A stretch of 64,000 nt of DNA, from positions 81,758-145,757 of the forward strand of contig NZ_JACYMM010000009.1 in assembly GCF_020858115.1 (NCBI RefSeq), written 5' to 3'. The stretch's first letter is position 1. The number at the start of each line of letters is the position of its first letter. Positions 44,512-51,548 of this stretch are shown here, piece by piece. This stretch comes from Janthinobacterium sp. FW305-129. Lineage in GTDB: Bacteria; Pseudomonadota; Gammaproteobacteria; Burkholderiales; Burkholderiaceae_D. The notes under the pieces were generated by a model, which saw only the letters and a list, made by a program, of their open reading frames with translations, was not told the DNA's origin and ran no database searches. Made by a program: the position numbers and the translations under genes.

Positions 44512-45876
44512 TCAATACACATCGCGCCGGTAGCGCCCTTCGGCCGCCAGCGCATCGAGCGCGGGCCGGCCCAGCATTTCCTGCAGCGCCTGGTCGACGC
44601 CGCCCGCCATGCCCGCCAGGCTGCCGCAGATGTAGATGGCGGCGCCCTGCTCCAGCCACAATTTGACTTCATCGGCATTGCCGCGCAGGCGGTCCTGCAC
44701 GTAGGTGCGCTCGGCCTGGTCGCGCGAAAACGCCAGGTCAAGGCGCGGCAGGTCGCCACTGGCGTGCCAGCCTTCAATTTCTTCGCGGTAATGGAAGTCG
44801 TGGGCGGCATTGCGCTCGCCGAAGATCAGCCAGTTGCGCCGCTGCCCTGCCAGCACGCGGCTTTTCAGGTGGCCGCGCAAGCCGGCGATGCCGCTGCCGT
44901 TGCCGATCAAAATCAATGGCCGCTGGGCATTGTCTTCCAGCCGGAAGCGTTTGTGCTGGCGCAAGCGCAGCTGTACCACGTCGCCGACAGCCGCCTGCGC
45001 CGTCAGCCAGCCCGAGGCCAGGCCCAGGCTGCCGTCGGGATGCGCATGCTGGCGCACCAGCAAGTGCACGCCGCCATCGCGCGGGACCGAGGCGATCGAG
45101 TATTCGCGCGGTTGCGCAGGGTCAAGCGGCGCCGCCACCTGCACCAGGTCGCCCGATTGCCAGTCCGGCAAAGCGCCCGCCACGGGCGCCAGTTCCACGT
45201 GATAGATGGCGCCGCCCGCGCTGCCCGGGTTGAGCAAGCGCCGTTGCATCAATTTCCAGTCGCCAAAGGCGGGCGCGCTCCAGTCGGGCGCATCGCTGGT
45301 GCCGGCCAGGTGGCTCAGGTGCTGGAACCATTGCTCGATGGTAGCGCTGGCGCTGCGGTCGACTTCGATACGCTCGAACAGGCGCGAGGCGCCCTGTGCC
45401 GCCAGCCAGGCGTCGAGCGCGCGGCCGAAGCCGCAGAACTGGCCATAGCTGCGGTCGCCCAGGGCCAGCACGGCATAGTGCAATTGCGGCAGCGCCAGCT
45501 CGCCCGTCATCAGGCGGCCCATGAAGGCGGCCGCATTGTCGGGCGCGTCGCCTTCGCCATAGGTGCTGACCAAAAACAGGGCCCGTTCCGCTTGTTGCAG
45601 ATCAAGGGCCGTGAGTTCGGCCAGCGCGCACAGGCGCACGGGGATGCCGGCCAGTTGCAGGCTCTGCGCCGTTTGCGTGGCCAGCTCTTCCGCATTGCCC
45701 GTCTGGCTCGCATACGCCACCAGCCAGGCGGGACTGTTCGCCAGCGCCGCCTTCGCGGCGTCCGACGCGCGACGTTTGGCGCGCGCGCGCAGCCAGGGCG
45801 CCAGGCACACGCCCGCGTAGCTGAGGGACAGGGCGGCCAGCAAGGCCAGCCGTGTCGTATCGTGCGTAAAAATCAT
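44512..45876 (-). CDS. Membrane-anchored CysJ-like flavoreductase (flavodoxin + FAD/NAD(P)H domains)
   Basis: The 454-residue protein has one N-terminal membrane segment (about 9-29) followed by basic residues, placing the catalytic part in the cytosol. A flavodoxin domain (A-S-Q-T-G-N at about 56-61) binds FMN. A ferredoxin-reductase-like part has R-E-Y-S-I-A-S for FAD, G-N-G-S-G-I-A-G-L-R for NAD(P)H and Y-I-C-G-S, ending R-D-V-Y. It resembles the flavoprotein subunit of sulfite reductase but there is no hemoprotein partner. As last gene of the PepSY/DUF2271/ApbE operon it likely feeds electrons to the membrane partner. Confidence 0.88.
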   Translation of the reverse strand: MIFTHDTTRLALLAALSLSYAGVCLAPWLRARAKRRASDAAKAALANSPAWLVAYASQTGNAEELATQTAQSLQLAGIPVRLCALAELTALDLQQAERALFLVSTYGEGDAPDNAAAFMGRLMTGELALPQLHYAVLALGDRSYGQFCGFGRALDAWLAAQGASRLFERIEVDRSASATIEQWFQHLSHLAGTSDAPDWSAPAFGDWKLMQRRLLNPGSAGGAIYHVELAPVAGALPDWQSGDLVQVAAPLDPAQPREYSIASVPRDGGVHLLVRQHAHPDGSLGLASGWLTAQAAVGDVVQLRLRQHKRFRLEDNAQRPLILIGNGSGIAGLRGHLKSRVLAGQRRNWLIFGERNAAHDFHYREEIEGWHASGDLPRLDLAFSRDQAERTYVQDRLRGNADEVKLWLEQGAAIYICGSLAGMAGGVDQALQEMLGRPALDALAAEGRYRRDVY

Positions 45877-45888
45877 GGAATTAATCGT

Positions 45889-46929
45889 TCATTCGTCAAG
45901 CATGGCCAGCATCTGGCTGCTCAGCGTTTCGTGAAAGCCAGCGCCGTCGCGCTGCAGGAAGCGCGCGGCCAGGCCCTGCTCTTCTGCCAGCGCCATGCCG
46001 GCCTCGACACCGAGCACGGTCAAGGCCGTCGACCAGGCGTCGGCCGCCATGCATTGTTCATGCACGACGGTGACGGAAGCGAGTTGATTGGCGATCGGCA
46101 TGCCGCTGCGCGGATCGATGGTGTGCGAGAAACGCGCCGTGCCATCCTGGAAGAAACGCCGGTAGTCGCCCGACGTCGCCACGGACAAGCCATGCAGCGC
46201 CAGCAGCATTTCCGCCGGATGCTGCGCATTCTCGGCACGATCGGCGGCGCCACCGACCTGTTCCAGCATCACCCACCACGGCTGGCCGTCGGGCTTGCTG
46301 CCGGCGCCGCGCAGCTCGCCGCCCACTTCGACCAGGTAATGATGGATGCCCTGGCTGTCCAGGTAGCGGGCCAGGCGGTCCACGCCATAGCCCTTGGCGA
46401 TGGCGGACAGATCGAGCTGCAAGGCGCCCGGCTGGCGGACGCGGCGGGCCGGCAAGTCCGGCTCCAGGCGGCGGCGCTGGCGCTGCGCCAGCAGCAGGGC
46501 CACCGTTTCGTTGGTCGGCGGCAGGAAACCAGGTTCATCGTAGCGCTGGCGGGGGCCGAAGCCCCACAGGTTGACGAGGGCGCCCGCGCACGGGTCGTAC
46601 GCGCCGCCCGACGCCTGCGAGACGTGCATGGCAAAGCCCAGCACCTCGCAAAACGCGGCGGGCAGGCTGTGCCAGCTGCCGGGCTCGGCACGGTTGAAGC
46701 GGCCCAGGTCGGACTCGTCGCTCCAGTGGCTCATTTGCGCTACAACAAGGTCCAGCTGCTGCTGCAAGCCCTGCTGCAGGTCGGCGCTGCCGGCGCGTCC
46801 CGGCATGGCGGATTCGACCAGGCGCACCGACCAGCTGGTGCCCATGGTCAAGCCGCGCAAGTCCCGGATCGCGGCGCCGGGCGGCGCGACCTGATCGGAA
46901 ATATGCTGCGGCAGCAGGACCCGGCGCAT
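45889..46929 (-). CDS. apbE: ApbE-type FAD:protein FMN transferase
   Basis: The 346-residue enzyme covalently attaches FMN to Thr/Ser in D-x-x-(S/T)-G-A-T motifs. Family motifs are present: T-M-G-T-S-W (28-33), G-G-A-Y-D-P, L-D-L-S-A-I-A-K-G-Y-G-V-D, E-V-G-G-E-L-R and H-T-I-D-P-R-S-G. Unusually, no signal peptide or lipobox is seen, and the upstream frame offers no earlier start. The adjacent DUF2271 gene encodes a matching target motif. Spacing to neighbours is 12 and 26 bases, so one operon. Confidence 0.93.
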   Translation of the reverse strand: MRRVLLPQHISDQVAPPGAAIRDLRGLTMGTSWSVRLVESAMPGRAGSADLQQGLQQQLDLVVAQMSHWSDESDLGRFNRAEPGSWHSLPAAFCEVLGFAMHVSQASGGAYDPCAGALVNLWGFGPRQRYDEPGFLPPTNETVALLLAQRQRRRLEPDLPARRVRQPGALQLDLSAIAKGYGVDRLARYLDSQGIHHYLVEVGGELRGAGSKPDGQPWWVMLEQVGGAADRAENAQHPAEMLLALHGLSVATSGDYRRFFQDGTARFSHTIDPRSGMPIANQLASVTVVHEQCMAADAWSTALTVLGVEAGMALAEEQGLAARFLQRDGAGFHETLSSQMLAMLDE

Positions 46930-46955
46930 CGGCGCTCTCGTGACGATGCCGCCGC

Positions 46956-47780
46956 TTACTGCGGCAGCACTTCCACGGTGGCCGCGTAGGTCATGCGGCG
47001 CTCGGGCATGGCTGGCGGCTGGCCGGCCACGGCAGGGGCTGCCGCAGGCCAGGTGCTGCTCAGGTAATACATGCCGGCGGCCGGCACGGTGAACGTGATT
47101 TCGCCCTTGGCATCGGTGCTCTGGCGGATTTCACCGAGCACGCCACGGTAGCGCACGCCGCCTGGCACCAGGCTGAAGGCCTGATTCGCTGCCGGCTTGC
47201 CATCGACCAGGAAACGCCACGTGGCTTTTTCGCCCGCGCGCAAGTCGTTCGGGTGCGTCACCGGCACGAATTCCAGGCCCACGCCCGTCGGCTTGAATAC
47301 TTCCGTGCTGGTTTCGCCATTGCTGAAGAAGGTTTCCAGGCGACTTGCCGTGCGCGTGATTTTCACGTCTTGCGCATCGGCCGGCATATCCTTCTTGAAA
47401 GTTTCCTCGTTACCACGGAAACGCTTCTGCTCGCCATTTTGCTTGTAGCTGGCCATGACGTTCTGCGACACGATGGCAGCCTTGTACGTGCCCGGCTTTT
47501 CCATCTTCACATCGAAGACGCTGCGCAAGCGGCCCGTCACCGTGTTTGCCGGCGCCACTTTCGCGCCATCGGGACCGATGACTTGCAGCGCATCCAGGCG
47601 CAGCGGCTGGTGGTCGATCTCGAACAGGCCGTCGGAGACGGCCGCGTCCACCGTCACCCAGGCGTCCTTGCTTTCCACCATCGTGCTCGACGGCACCATC
47701 CAGCCGCGGTGGGCGTGGGCGTTCATGGCCAGGCCGGCCAGGGCCAGGGCGATCAGCGGTTTATTCAGTTGCTTCAACAT
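46956..47780 (-). CDS. DUF4198 periplasmic protein
   Basis: The 274-residue protein has a Sec signal peptide ending A-H-A-H, with the mature protein starting at His (A-H-R-G-W-M-V-P-S), typical for DUF4198. The rest is beta-rich with two immunoglobulin-like parts. An N-terminal His after cleavage could be a metal ligand, as in related copper- and nickel-binding proteins. DUF4198 has no settled function, but it recurs beside DUF2271, PepSY and ApbE genes. It is 12 bases from DUF2271. Confidence 0.87.
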   Translation of the reverse strand: MLKQLNKPLIALALAGLAMNAHAHRGWMVPSSTMVESKDAWVTVDAAVSDGLFEIDHQPLRLDALQVIGPDGAKVAPANTVTGRLRSVFDVKMEKPGTYKAAIVSQNVMASYKQNGEQKRFRGNEETFKKDMPADAQDVKITRTASRLETFFSNGETSTEVFKPTGVGLEFVPVTHPNDLRAGEKATWRFLVDGKPAANQAFSLVPGGVRYRGVLGEIRQSTDAKGEITFTVPAAGMYYLSSTWPAAAPAVAGQPPAMPERRMTYAATVEVLPQ

Positions 47781-47792
47781 GGTAGAGGCGCC

Positions 47793-48308
47793 TTAAGGTT
47801 TGAGTTGGACGACGACATTGCCGAGTTCTTCCTTGCCCTTGGCCGGCACGGACTGGGCCGATTTCAGCGGCCACTGGAACGGCACGCGCACCAGTTCGCG
47901 TCCGCCCGCTTCGCGCGCCGCTTCGACCACCACCTGGTATTCGCCGGCCGGCAGCTTGTCGAGCAAGGCCTTGGCACCGGGGAAAGTCAAGGTATGTTCG
48001 CCGGGCGCGCGCGTGGCGCCGCTGACGCCGTCCACAGGCATGGCCAGGTCGCGGCCGCTCTTGCGCCACCATTGACGCATGTCCTTCAGCCATTTCTCGC
48101 CCGCCTTGTCCTTCTTTTTCACGTCATACAGCACCGTCAGGTTGCCGACGACCTTTTGATCGGCCGTTTCCAGCCATGCCGCCACGTAGGGACGATGGTA
48201 TTCCGCCACGTTCAGTTGCGGGATTTCAATCTTGAGGGCCAGGTCGGCCGCCATCGCCGACGTACCGATCAGGGGAAGGCCAAGCGCCAGGGAGTAGCGT
48301 AATTTCAT
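47793..48308 (-). CDS. DUF2271 periplasmic protein, predicted FMN-carrier
   Basis: From the ATG at 48308 the protein has 171 residues with a signal peptide cleaved after A-M-A (about residue 20). The DUF2271 core (E-I-P-Q-L-N-V-A-E-Y-H-R-P-Y-V, then W-L-K-D-M-R-Q-W-W-R-K-S-G-R) is clear. Residues 93-99 read D-G-V-S-G-A-T, the ApbE flavinylation motif, so Thr99 is the predicted FMN attachment site. The open frame extends 50 codons upstream into PepSY without a start signal. It should work as a periplasmic one-flavin electron carrier. Confidence 0.88.
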   Translation of the reverse strand: MKLRYSLALGLPLIGTSAMAADLALKIEIPQLNVAEYHRPYVAAWLETADQKVVGNLTVLYDVKKKDKAGEKWLKDMRQWWRKSGRDLAMPVDGVSGATRAPGEHTLTFPGAKALLDKLPAGEYQVVVEAAREAGGRELVRVPFQWPLKSAQSVPAKGKEELGNVVVQLKP

Positions 48309-48340
48309 GGTGTGCCTGTAAAAAGGAAAAATAAAAACGA

Positions 48341-48994
48341 TCAGTGGATAAACAGCAAGGCGATCGCGCAGGGTATCAAGATACCGAGGCCAACCATCGG
48401 CCAGGTAAATGGCCGGTTGGCCGCGTGGAACTTCAAAATCAATAGTCCCGTCAGGCAAAACACGATGCAGGCGCCGGCAAAGATGTCGATGAACCAGCTC
48501 CAGGCCACGCCCGTGTTGCGGCCCTTGTGGACGTCATTGAGCCAGGATACCCAGCCCCTGTCCGTCAATTCGTATTCGGCGGCCCCGTCTTCCAGGCCGA
48601 TGCGCACCCAGGCGTCGCCGCCCGCCCTGGGCAACGGCAGGTAGACCTCGTCGACGCTCCATTCCGCGGGACGGCCGCCCGCATTAAGCGACCATTGCTT
48701 TTTCAACCATGTTTCAGCAGCGGCCGGCATGGGCGCGTTGGCGCCATCGTGCTGCGCGGCATACGCGGCCAGTTGCGTGACCAACGGGGCCGGCAAGGTC
48801 GCCTGCTGGCGCGTGACCGACGGCTTGGCTTCGATCTGGCCAGCGTGGTTCAGGGTGATGCCGGTAATGGCAAACAAAAACATGCCCAGCAGGCAAAGCG
48901 CCGAGCTGATCCAGTGCCATTGATGCAAGTTCTTCAACCAGACGGCGCGGCTGGCGTTATTCCTGGCCTTGTCGGCGGCGCCCGCATTACCCAT
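48341..48994 (-). CDS. PepSY-associated membrane protein
   Basis: The 217-residue protein has three membrane helices (about 27-48, 165-188 and 195-216) with a periplasmic PepSY-like domain between the first two. Conserved histidines sit at the helix edges (N-L-H-Q-W-H-W, L-N-H-A-G and N-D-V-H-K), where related proteins bind haem or pass electrons. It is the first gene after the Fur-controlled promoter and probably carries electrons across the inner membrane to the DUF2271 flavin. Confidence 0.88.
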   Translation of the reverse strand: MGNAGAADKARNNASRAVWLKNLHQWHWISSALCLLGMFLFAITGITLNHAGQIEAKPSVTRQQATLPAPLVTQLAAYAAQHDGANAPMPAAAETWLKKQWSLNAGGRPAEWSVDEVYLPLPRAGGDAWVRIGLEDGAAEYELTDRGWVSWLNDVHKGRNTGVAWSWFIDIFAGACIVFCLTGLLILKFHAANRPFTWPMVGLGILIPCAIALLFIH

Positions 48995-49090
48995 CGAGGG
49001 CTCCCGGCAAGGATCGGGCCAGGTGGCGCGACAAGTCAGTGTGCTTCATTCCCATCCTTCAATCAAAGTGCATGCCGATATTTTCAAACA

Positions 49091-49120
49091 AATGATAATG
49101 ATTATCATTTATTAAGTCAA
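49091..49120 (-). promoter_or_regulatory. Fur-box promoter of the PepSY/DUF2271/ApbE operon
   Basis: On the minus strand TTGACT (49120-49115) and TATCAT (49097-49092) are spaced 17 bases. A perfect 7-1-7 Fur palindrome, TGATAAT-G-ATTATCA (49093-49107), covers the spacer and -10. Fur-Fe would directly block RNA polymerase. The PPOX gene on the other strand starts 147 bases away and may also be affected. Confidence 0.88.
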
Positions 49121-49256
49121 TACATGGGGCACGCCGCCGGGCCAGCGTTTTGTAACAGCTTTGAAACAAAGCACCGCTGCTACGTAAGCTGCCGTACAGA
49201 GCCGCATGCAGCATCCGCCTATGCTGTTGTTCAGGACAACCAACAAGGGAGCACCC

Positions 49257-49754
49257 ATGCAAGCGTATTCCAGCGAACAGCTGGCCAGCATCGCGGCCAG
49301 GATCAAGGACGTCAAATTCGGCATGCTGACCACCAGCGACGACATGCGCACCCTCACCAGCCGGCCGTTGACGCAGCAGCAGGTCGACAGCGACGGGCAC
49401 ATCTGGTTCTTTGTCTCGGACGAGGCAGCCTATACGCGCGACTTGCCGAACAATCCGCAAGTCAACGTCAGCTTCGTCGACACGGGCGACAGCCTGTACG
49501 TGTCCGTCTGCGGCCATGCGCAATTGCTGAAGGACCGCGCCAAGGCGGAGGAATTGTGGAATCCGCTGGTAAAAGCCTGGTTCCCGGGCGGGCTCGACGA
49601 TCCGAAGCTGTCGCTGATCAAGGTGACGATCCAGTCGGCCGAGTATTGGGATAGCAGCGCCAGCAAGATGATGCAATTCTATGAAATGGCCAAGGCCGCC
49701 ATCACGGGAGAGCCGCCGAAAGACATGGGCGAACACGGCCGCATCGACCTGTAG
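49257..49754 (+). CDS. Pyridoxamine 5'-phosphate oxidase-family (general stress 26-like) protein
   Basis: From the ATG at 49257 (AGGGAG six bases upstream) the 165-residue protein is a split-barrel flavin-binding protein. It has the general-stress-protein-26 pattern: G-M-L-T-T near the start, H-I-W-F-F-V-S-D, V-N-V-S-F-V-D and a C-terminal A-E-Y-W-D-S. These usually bind FMN or F420-like cofactors and are stress-induced. It lies divergently from the Fur-regulated operon. Confidence 0.87.
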   Translation: MQAYSSEQLASIAARIKDVKFGMLTTSDDMRTLTSRPLTQQQVDSDGHIWFFVSDEAAYTRDLPNNPQVNVSFVDTGDSLYVSVCGHAQLLKDRAKAEELWNPLVKAWFPGGLDDPKLSLIKVTIQSAEYWDSSASKMMQFYEMAKAAITGEPPKDMGEHGRIDL

Positions 49755-49784
49755 CAAGGCCGAGCCAGGTAGACGCGCCAACAA

Positions 49785-49815
49785 GCCGCCGACGTGCGCG
49801 AACACGTCTGGCGGC
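49785..49815. terminator. Stem-loop after the PPOX gene
   Basis: GCCGCC-GACGTG (49785-49796) pairs with CACGTC-t-GGCGGC (49803-49815), a 12-pair stem with one bulged base. No U-run follows, so a rho-independent terminator is possible but weak. Confidence 0.4.
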
Positions 49816-49854
49816 TGGCCCTGCGGGGATTATCAGATAATCAAGAATAAAAAC

Positions 49855-50118
49855 TCAGACGCCCGTACTGCCCGTCGTGTCGGGGGCATCGTCGGCGCTC
49901 TGCCGGCTTTGCCCGGTGGAAGCGGACTGGTGATGGGGCAAGCGGTCGGCGCGCCGCACTTCGCCGATGGAGAACAGATCGTCGCCGATATCGAGGCCTT
50001 GCTCGCTATCGACCAGCACGAAGTTTTCGGCCGAGTCGGCCGTGCTTTGCTTGTTGCCCGCCGTGGACGGCGTGCCGCCCTGGCGATTGCCCGGTTGCGG
50101 CGTATTCGAATTGCCCAT
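49855..50118 (-). CDS. Small hydrophilic protein of unknown function
   Basis: The start at 50118 has GGGAG six bases upstream and gives 87 residues. The first half is rich in Asn, Gln, Ser, Thr and Gly; the middle is acidic (E-N-F-V-L-V-D-S-E-Q-G-L-D-I-G-D-D); the end is Ser/Asp/Thr-rich. It is probably disordered. I recognise no family. Composition and its place beside the KGG stress protein suggest a stress or desiccation role. Confidence 0.55.
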   Translation of the reverse strand: MGNSNTPQPGNRQGGTPSTAGNKQSTADSAENFVLVDSEQGLDIGDDLFSIGEVRRADRLPHHQSASTGQSRQSADDAPDTTGSTGV

Positions 50119-50289
50119 CATGTTCTCCCTGATCATCGATGCGAATTGACTGCGAGATCATTGCCAGCGCAGCTATTTCATCATAGTCCATGGCTGCTGC
50201 AATGCATCAAAATTTTGCCGCCGACAAGCGCGGCAACTGGCCGGCGGAAATACGGGGATTCCCGCCGGCCAGACCGGCCTTGCTGGCGC

Positions 50290-50679
50290 TTACTTGTTGC
50301 GCGAACCGGACGAGCCCGAACCCGACCCTGAACCTGCACCGCCGCTTTGCTTGTTACCACTGTCGCGGTTGCCTTCCTGGTTCACGCTGGCATTGTCGCG
50401 CGAGCCGCTGGAACTGGCGGCGCTTTGCCGGTTGGCATCGTTCTTGTGGCTTTGACTGCCCGCACGGCGTGCCTCTTCCGACGTAAATTCATGGGCCGTG
50501 CCTTTTTCATGCGCGGCGCGCCCCCCTTCGCTGGCGATTTCGCGCTGCTGGGCCGGGTCCATGGAAGCGAAGCCCCGTTTGCTGGTATCGCTTTGCTTGC
50601 TGCCGCCGCTGCCGCCACTGCTGCTACTGGTTTTACTACCTTGACTACCTTGCTGTTTATTGTCGCTCGATGTGGCCAT
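50290..50679 (-). CDS. KGG-repeat stress-induced protein (YciG/con-10-like)
   Basis: The ATG at 50679 has AAGGAG just upstream and gives 129 residues. The centre carries two stress-induced KGG-type repeats: G-F-A-S-M-D-P-A-Q-Q-R-E-I-A-S-E-G-G-R-A-A-H and F-T-S-E-E-A-R-R-A-G. The flanks are Ser/Gly/Gln-rich and likely disordered. KGG proteins are induced in stationary phase or by osmotic stress; their action is unknown. Confidence 0.85.
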   Translation of the reverse strand: MATSSDNKQQGSQGSKTSSSSGGSGGSKQSDTSKRGFASMDPAQQREIASEGGRAAHEKGTAHEFTSEEARRAGSQSHKNDANRQSAASSSGSRDNASVNQEGNRDSGNKQSGGAGSGSGSGSSGSRNK

Positions 50680-50873
50680 GATGATCTCCTTGATCGATGG
50701 AATCAGAAAACAGTGCAAACCATGCAATTCTTCCCCCTCGCATGGCAAGGGAACCGTCATCTTAGTGCGCGCATGGGGCGCTAGAAATAGGAGGATGGCA
50801 AGAGCGCATGTAGGATGAGTCCCGCCCGTGGTGGCGCAGTTACTTTCAGTTTTCCACCAAAAGTACCAGACAC

Positions 50874-51548
50874 TCAGCAGTTAGCGGGCAGCGGGAAAAT
50901 CGCCGCGTCCGCCGTCACGTAGACGCGCTCGCCGGCGCCTGGCCGCATCGCATGGCCGCCCGTAAAGGCGCCAAACGATGGCAAAATGGCACGCTCGCGG
51001 CCCAGCAGGAAACACGGCAGGCGCAGGCCTCCACGCTCTGTGCGCAAGTGAAACACGGGATGCACGTGGCCGGCCAGCACATAGCCGGGCGCCACGGTGT
51101 CCGGGTGGTGGCAGAGCGACAACTTGCCCACGCTGTGCGGTTCATCGACCATGCGGATGCCCAGCGCGGCGGCCGGATCGCCCGCATGCGCGTCGTGGTT
51201 GCCCCGCACCACCGTCAGGCGCACGTCGGGATGGCGCGCGCGCCAGGCCAGCATGGCCGCCACCGTGGCGGCCGCATGGGCGGCGCGCGCGTGCAGAAAA
51301 TCGCCGAGGAAGACGATTTCCTCGCAGGCGTAGCTGGCCAGCAAGGCGTCGAGCGCCAGCAGGTTTTGCGTGGTGGTGCCGCGCGGCACGGGCACCCCCA
51401 GCGCGCGAAACGCGGCCGCCTTGCCGAAATGGATATCGGCAATGATCAGCATCCTGCGCGCCGGCCAATACATCGCCTTGTGCGCCAGCAGCCAGACCTG
51501 CTCGCCGGCCAGCTCCACCACGCAGTGCGCTTGCTGCGGGCCGTTCAT
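50874..51548 (-). CDS. pdeM: Ligase-associated DNA damage response endonuclease PdeM
   Basis: The 224-residue calcineurin-like metallophosphoesterase has D-I-H-F-G-K, G-D-F-L-H-A-R, G-N-H-D and G-H-V-H-P motifs in order. The family is a nuclease found only beside a particular helicase, ligase and MBL exonuclease, which are here. Its start overlaps the helicase stop by four bases. Confidence 0.93.
   Translation of the reverse strand: MNGPQQAHCVVELAGEQVWLLAHKAMYWPARRMLIIADIHFGKAAAFRALGVPVPRGTTTQNLLALDALLASYACEEIVFLGDFLHARAAHAAATVAAMLAWRARHPDVRLTVVRGNHDAHAGDPAAALGIRMVDEPHSVGKLSLCHHPDTVAPGYVLAGHVHPVFHLRTERGGLRLPCFLLGRERAILPSFGAFTGGHAMRPGAGERVYVTADAAIFPLPANC

Noticed and set aside
44500-46989. 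829-codon plus-strand frame opposite the reductase and ApbE genes
   Set aside because: Shadow frame spanning two real genes; composition is Ala/Gln/Arg/His-rich without domains.
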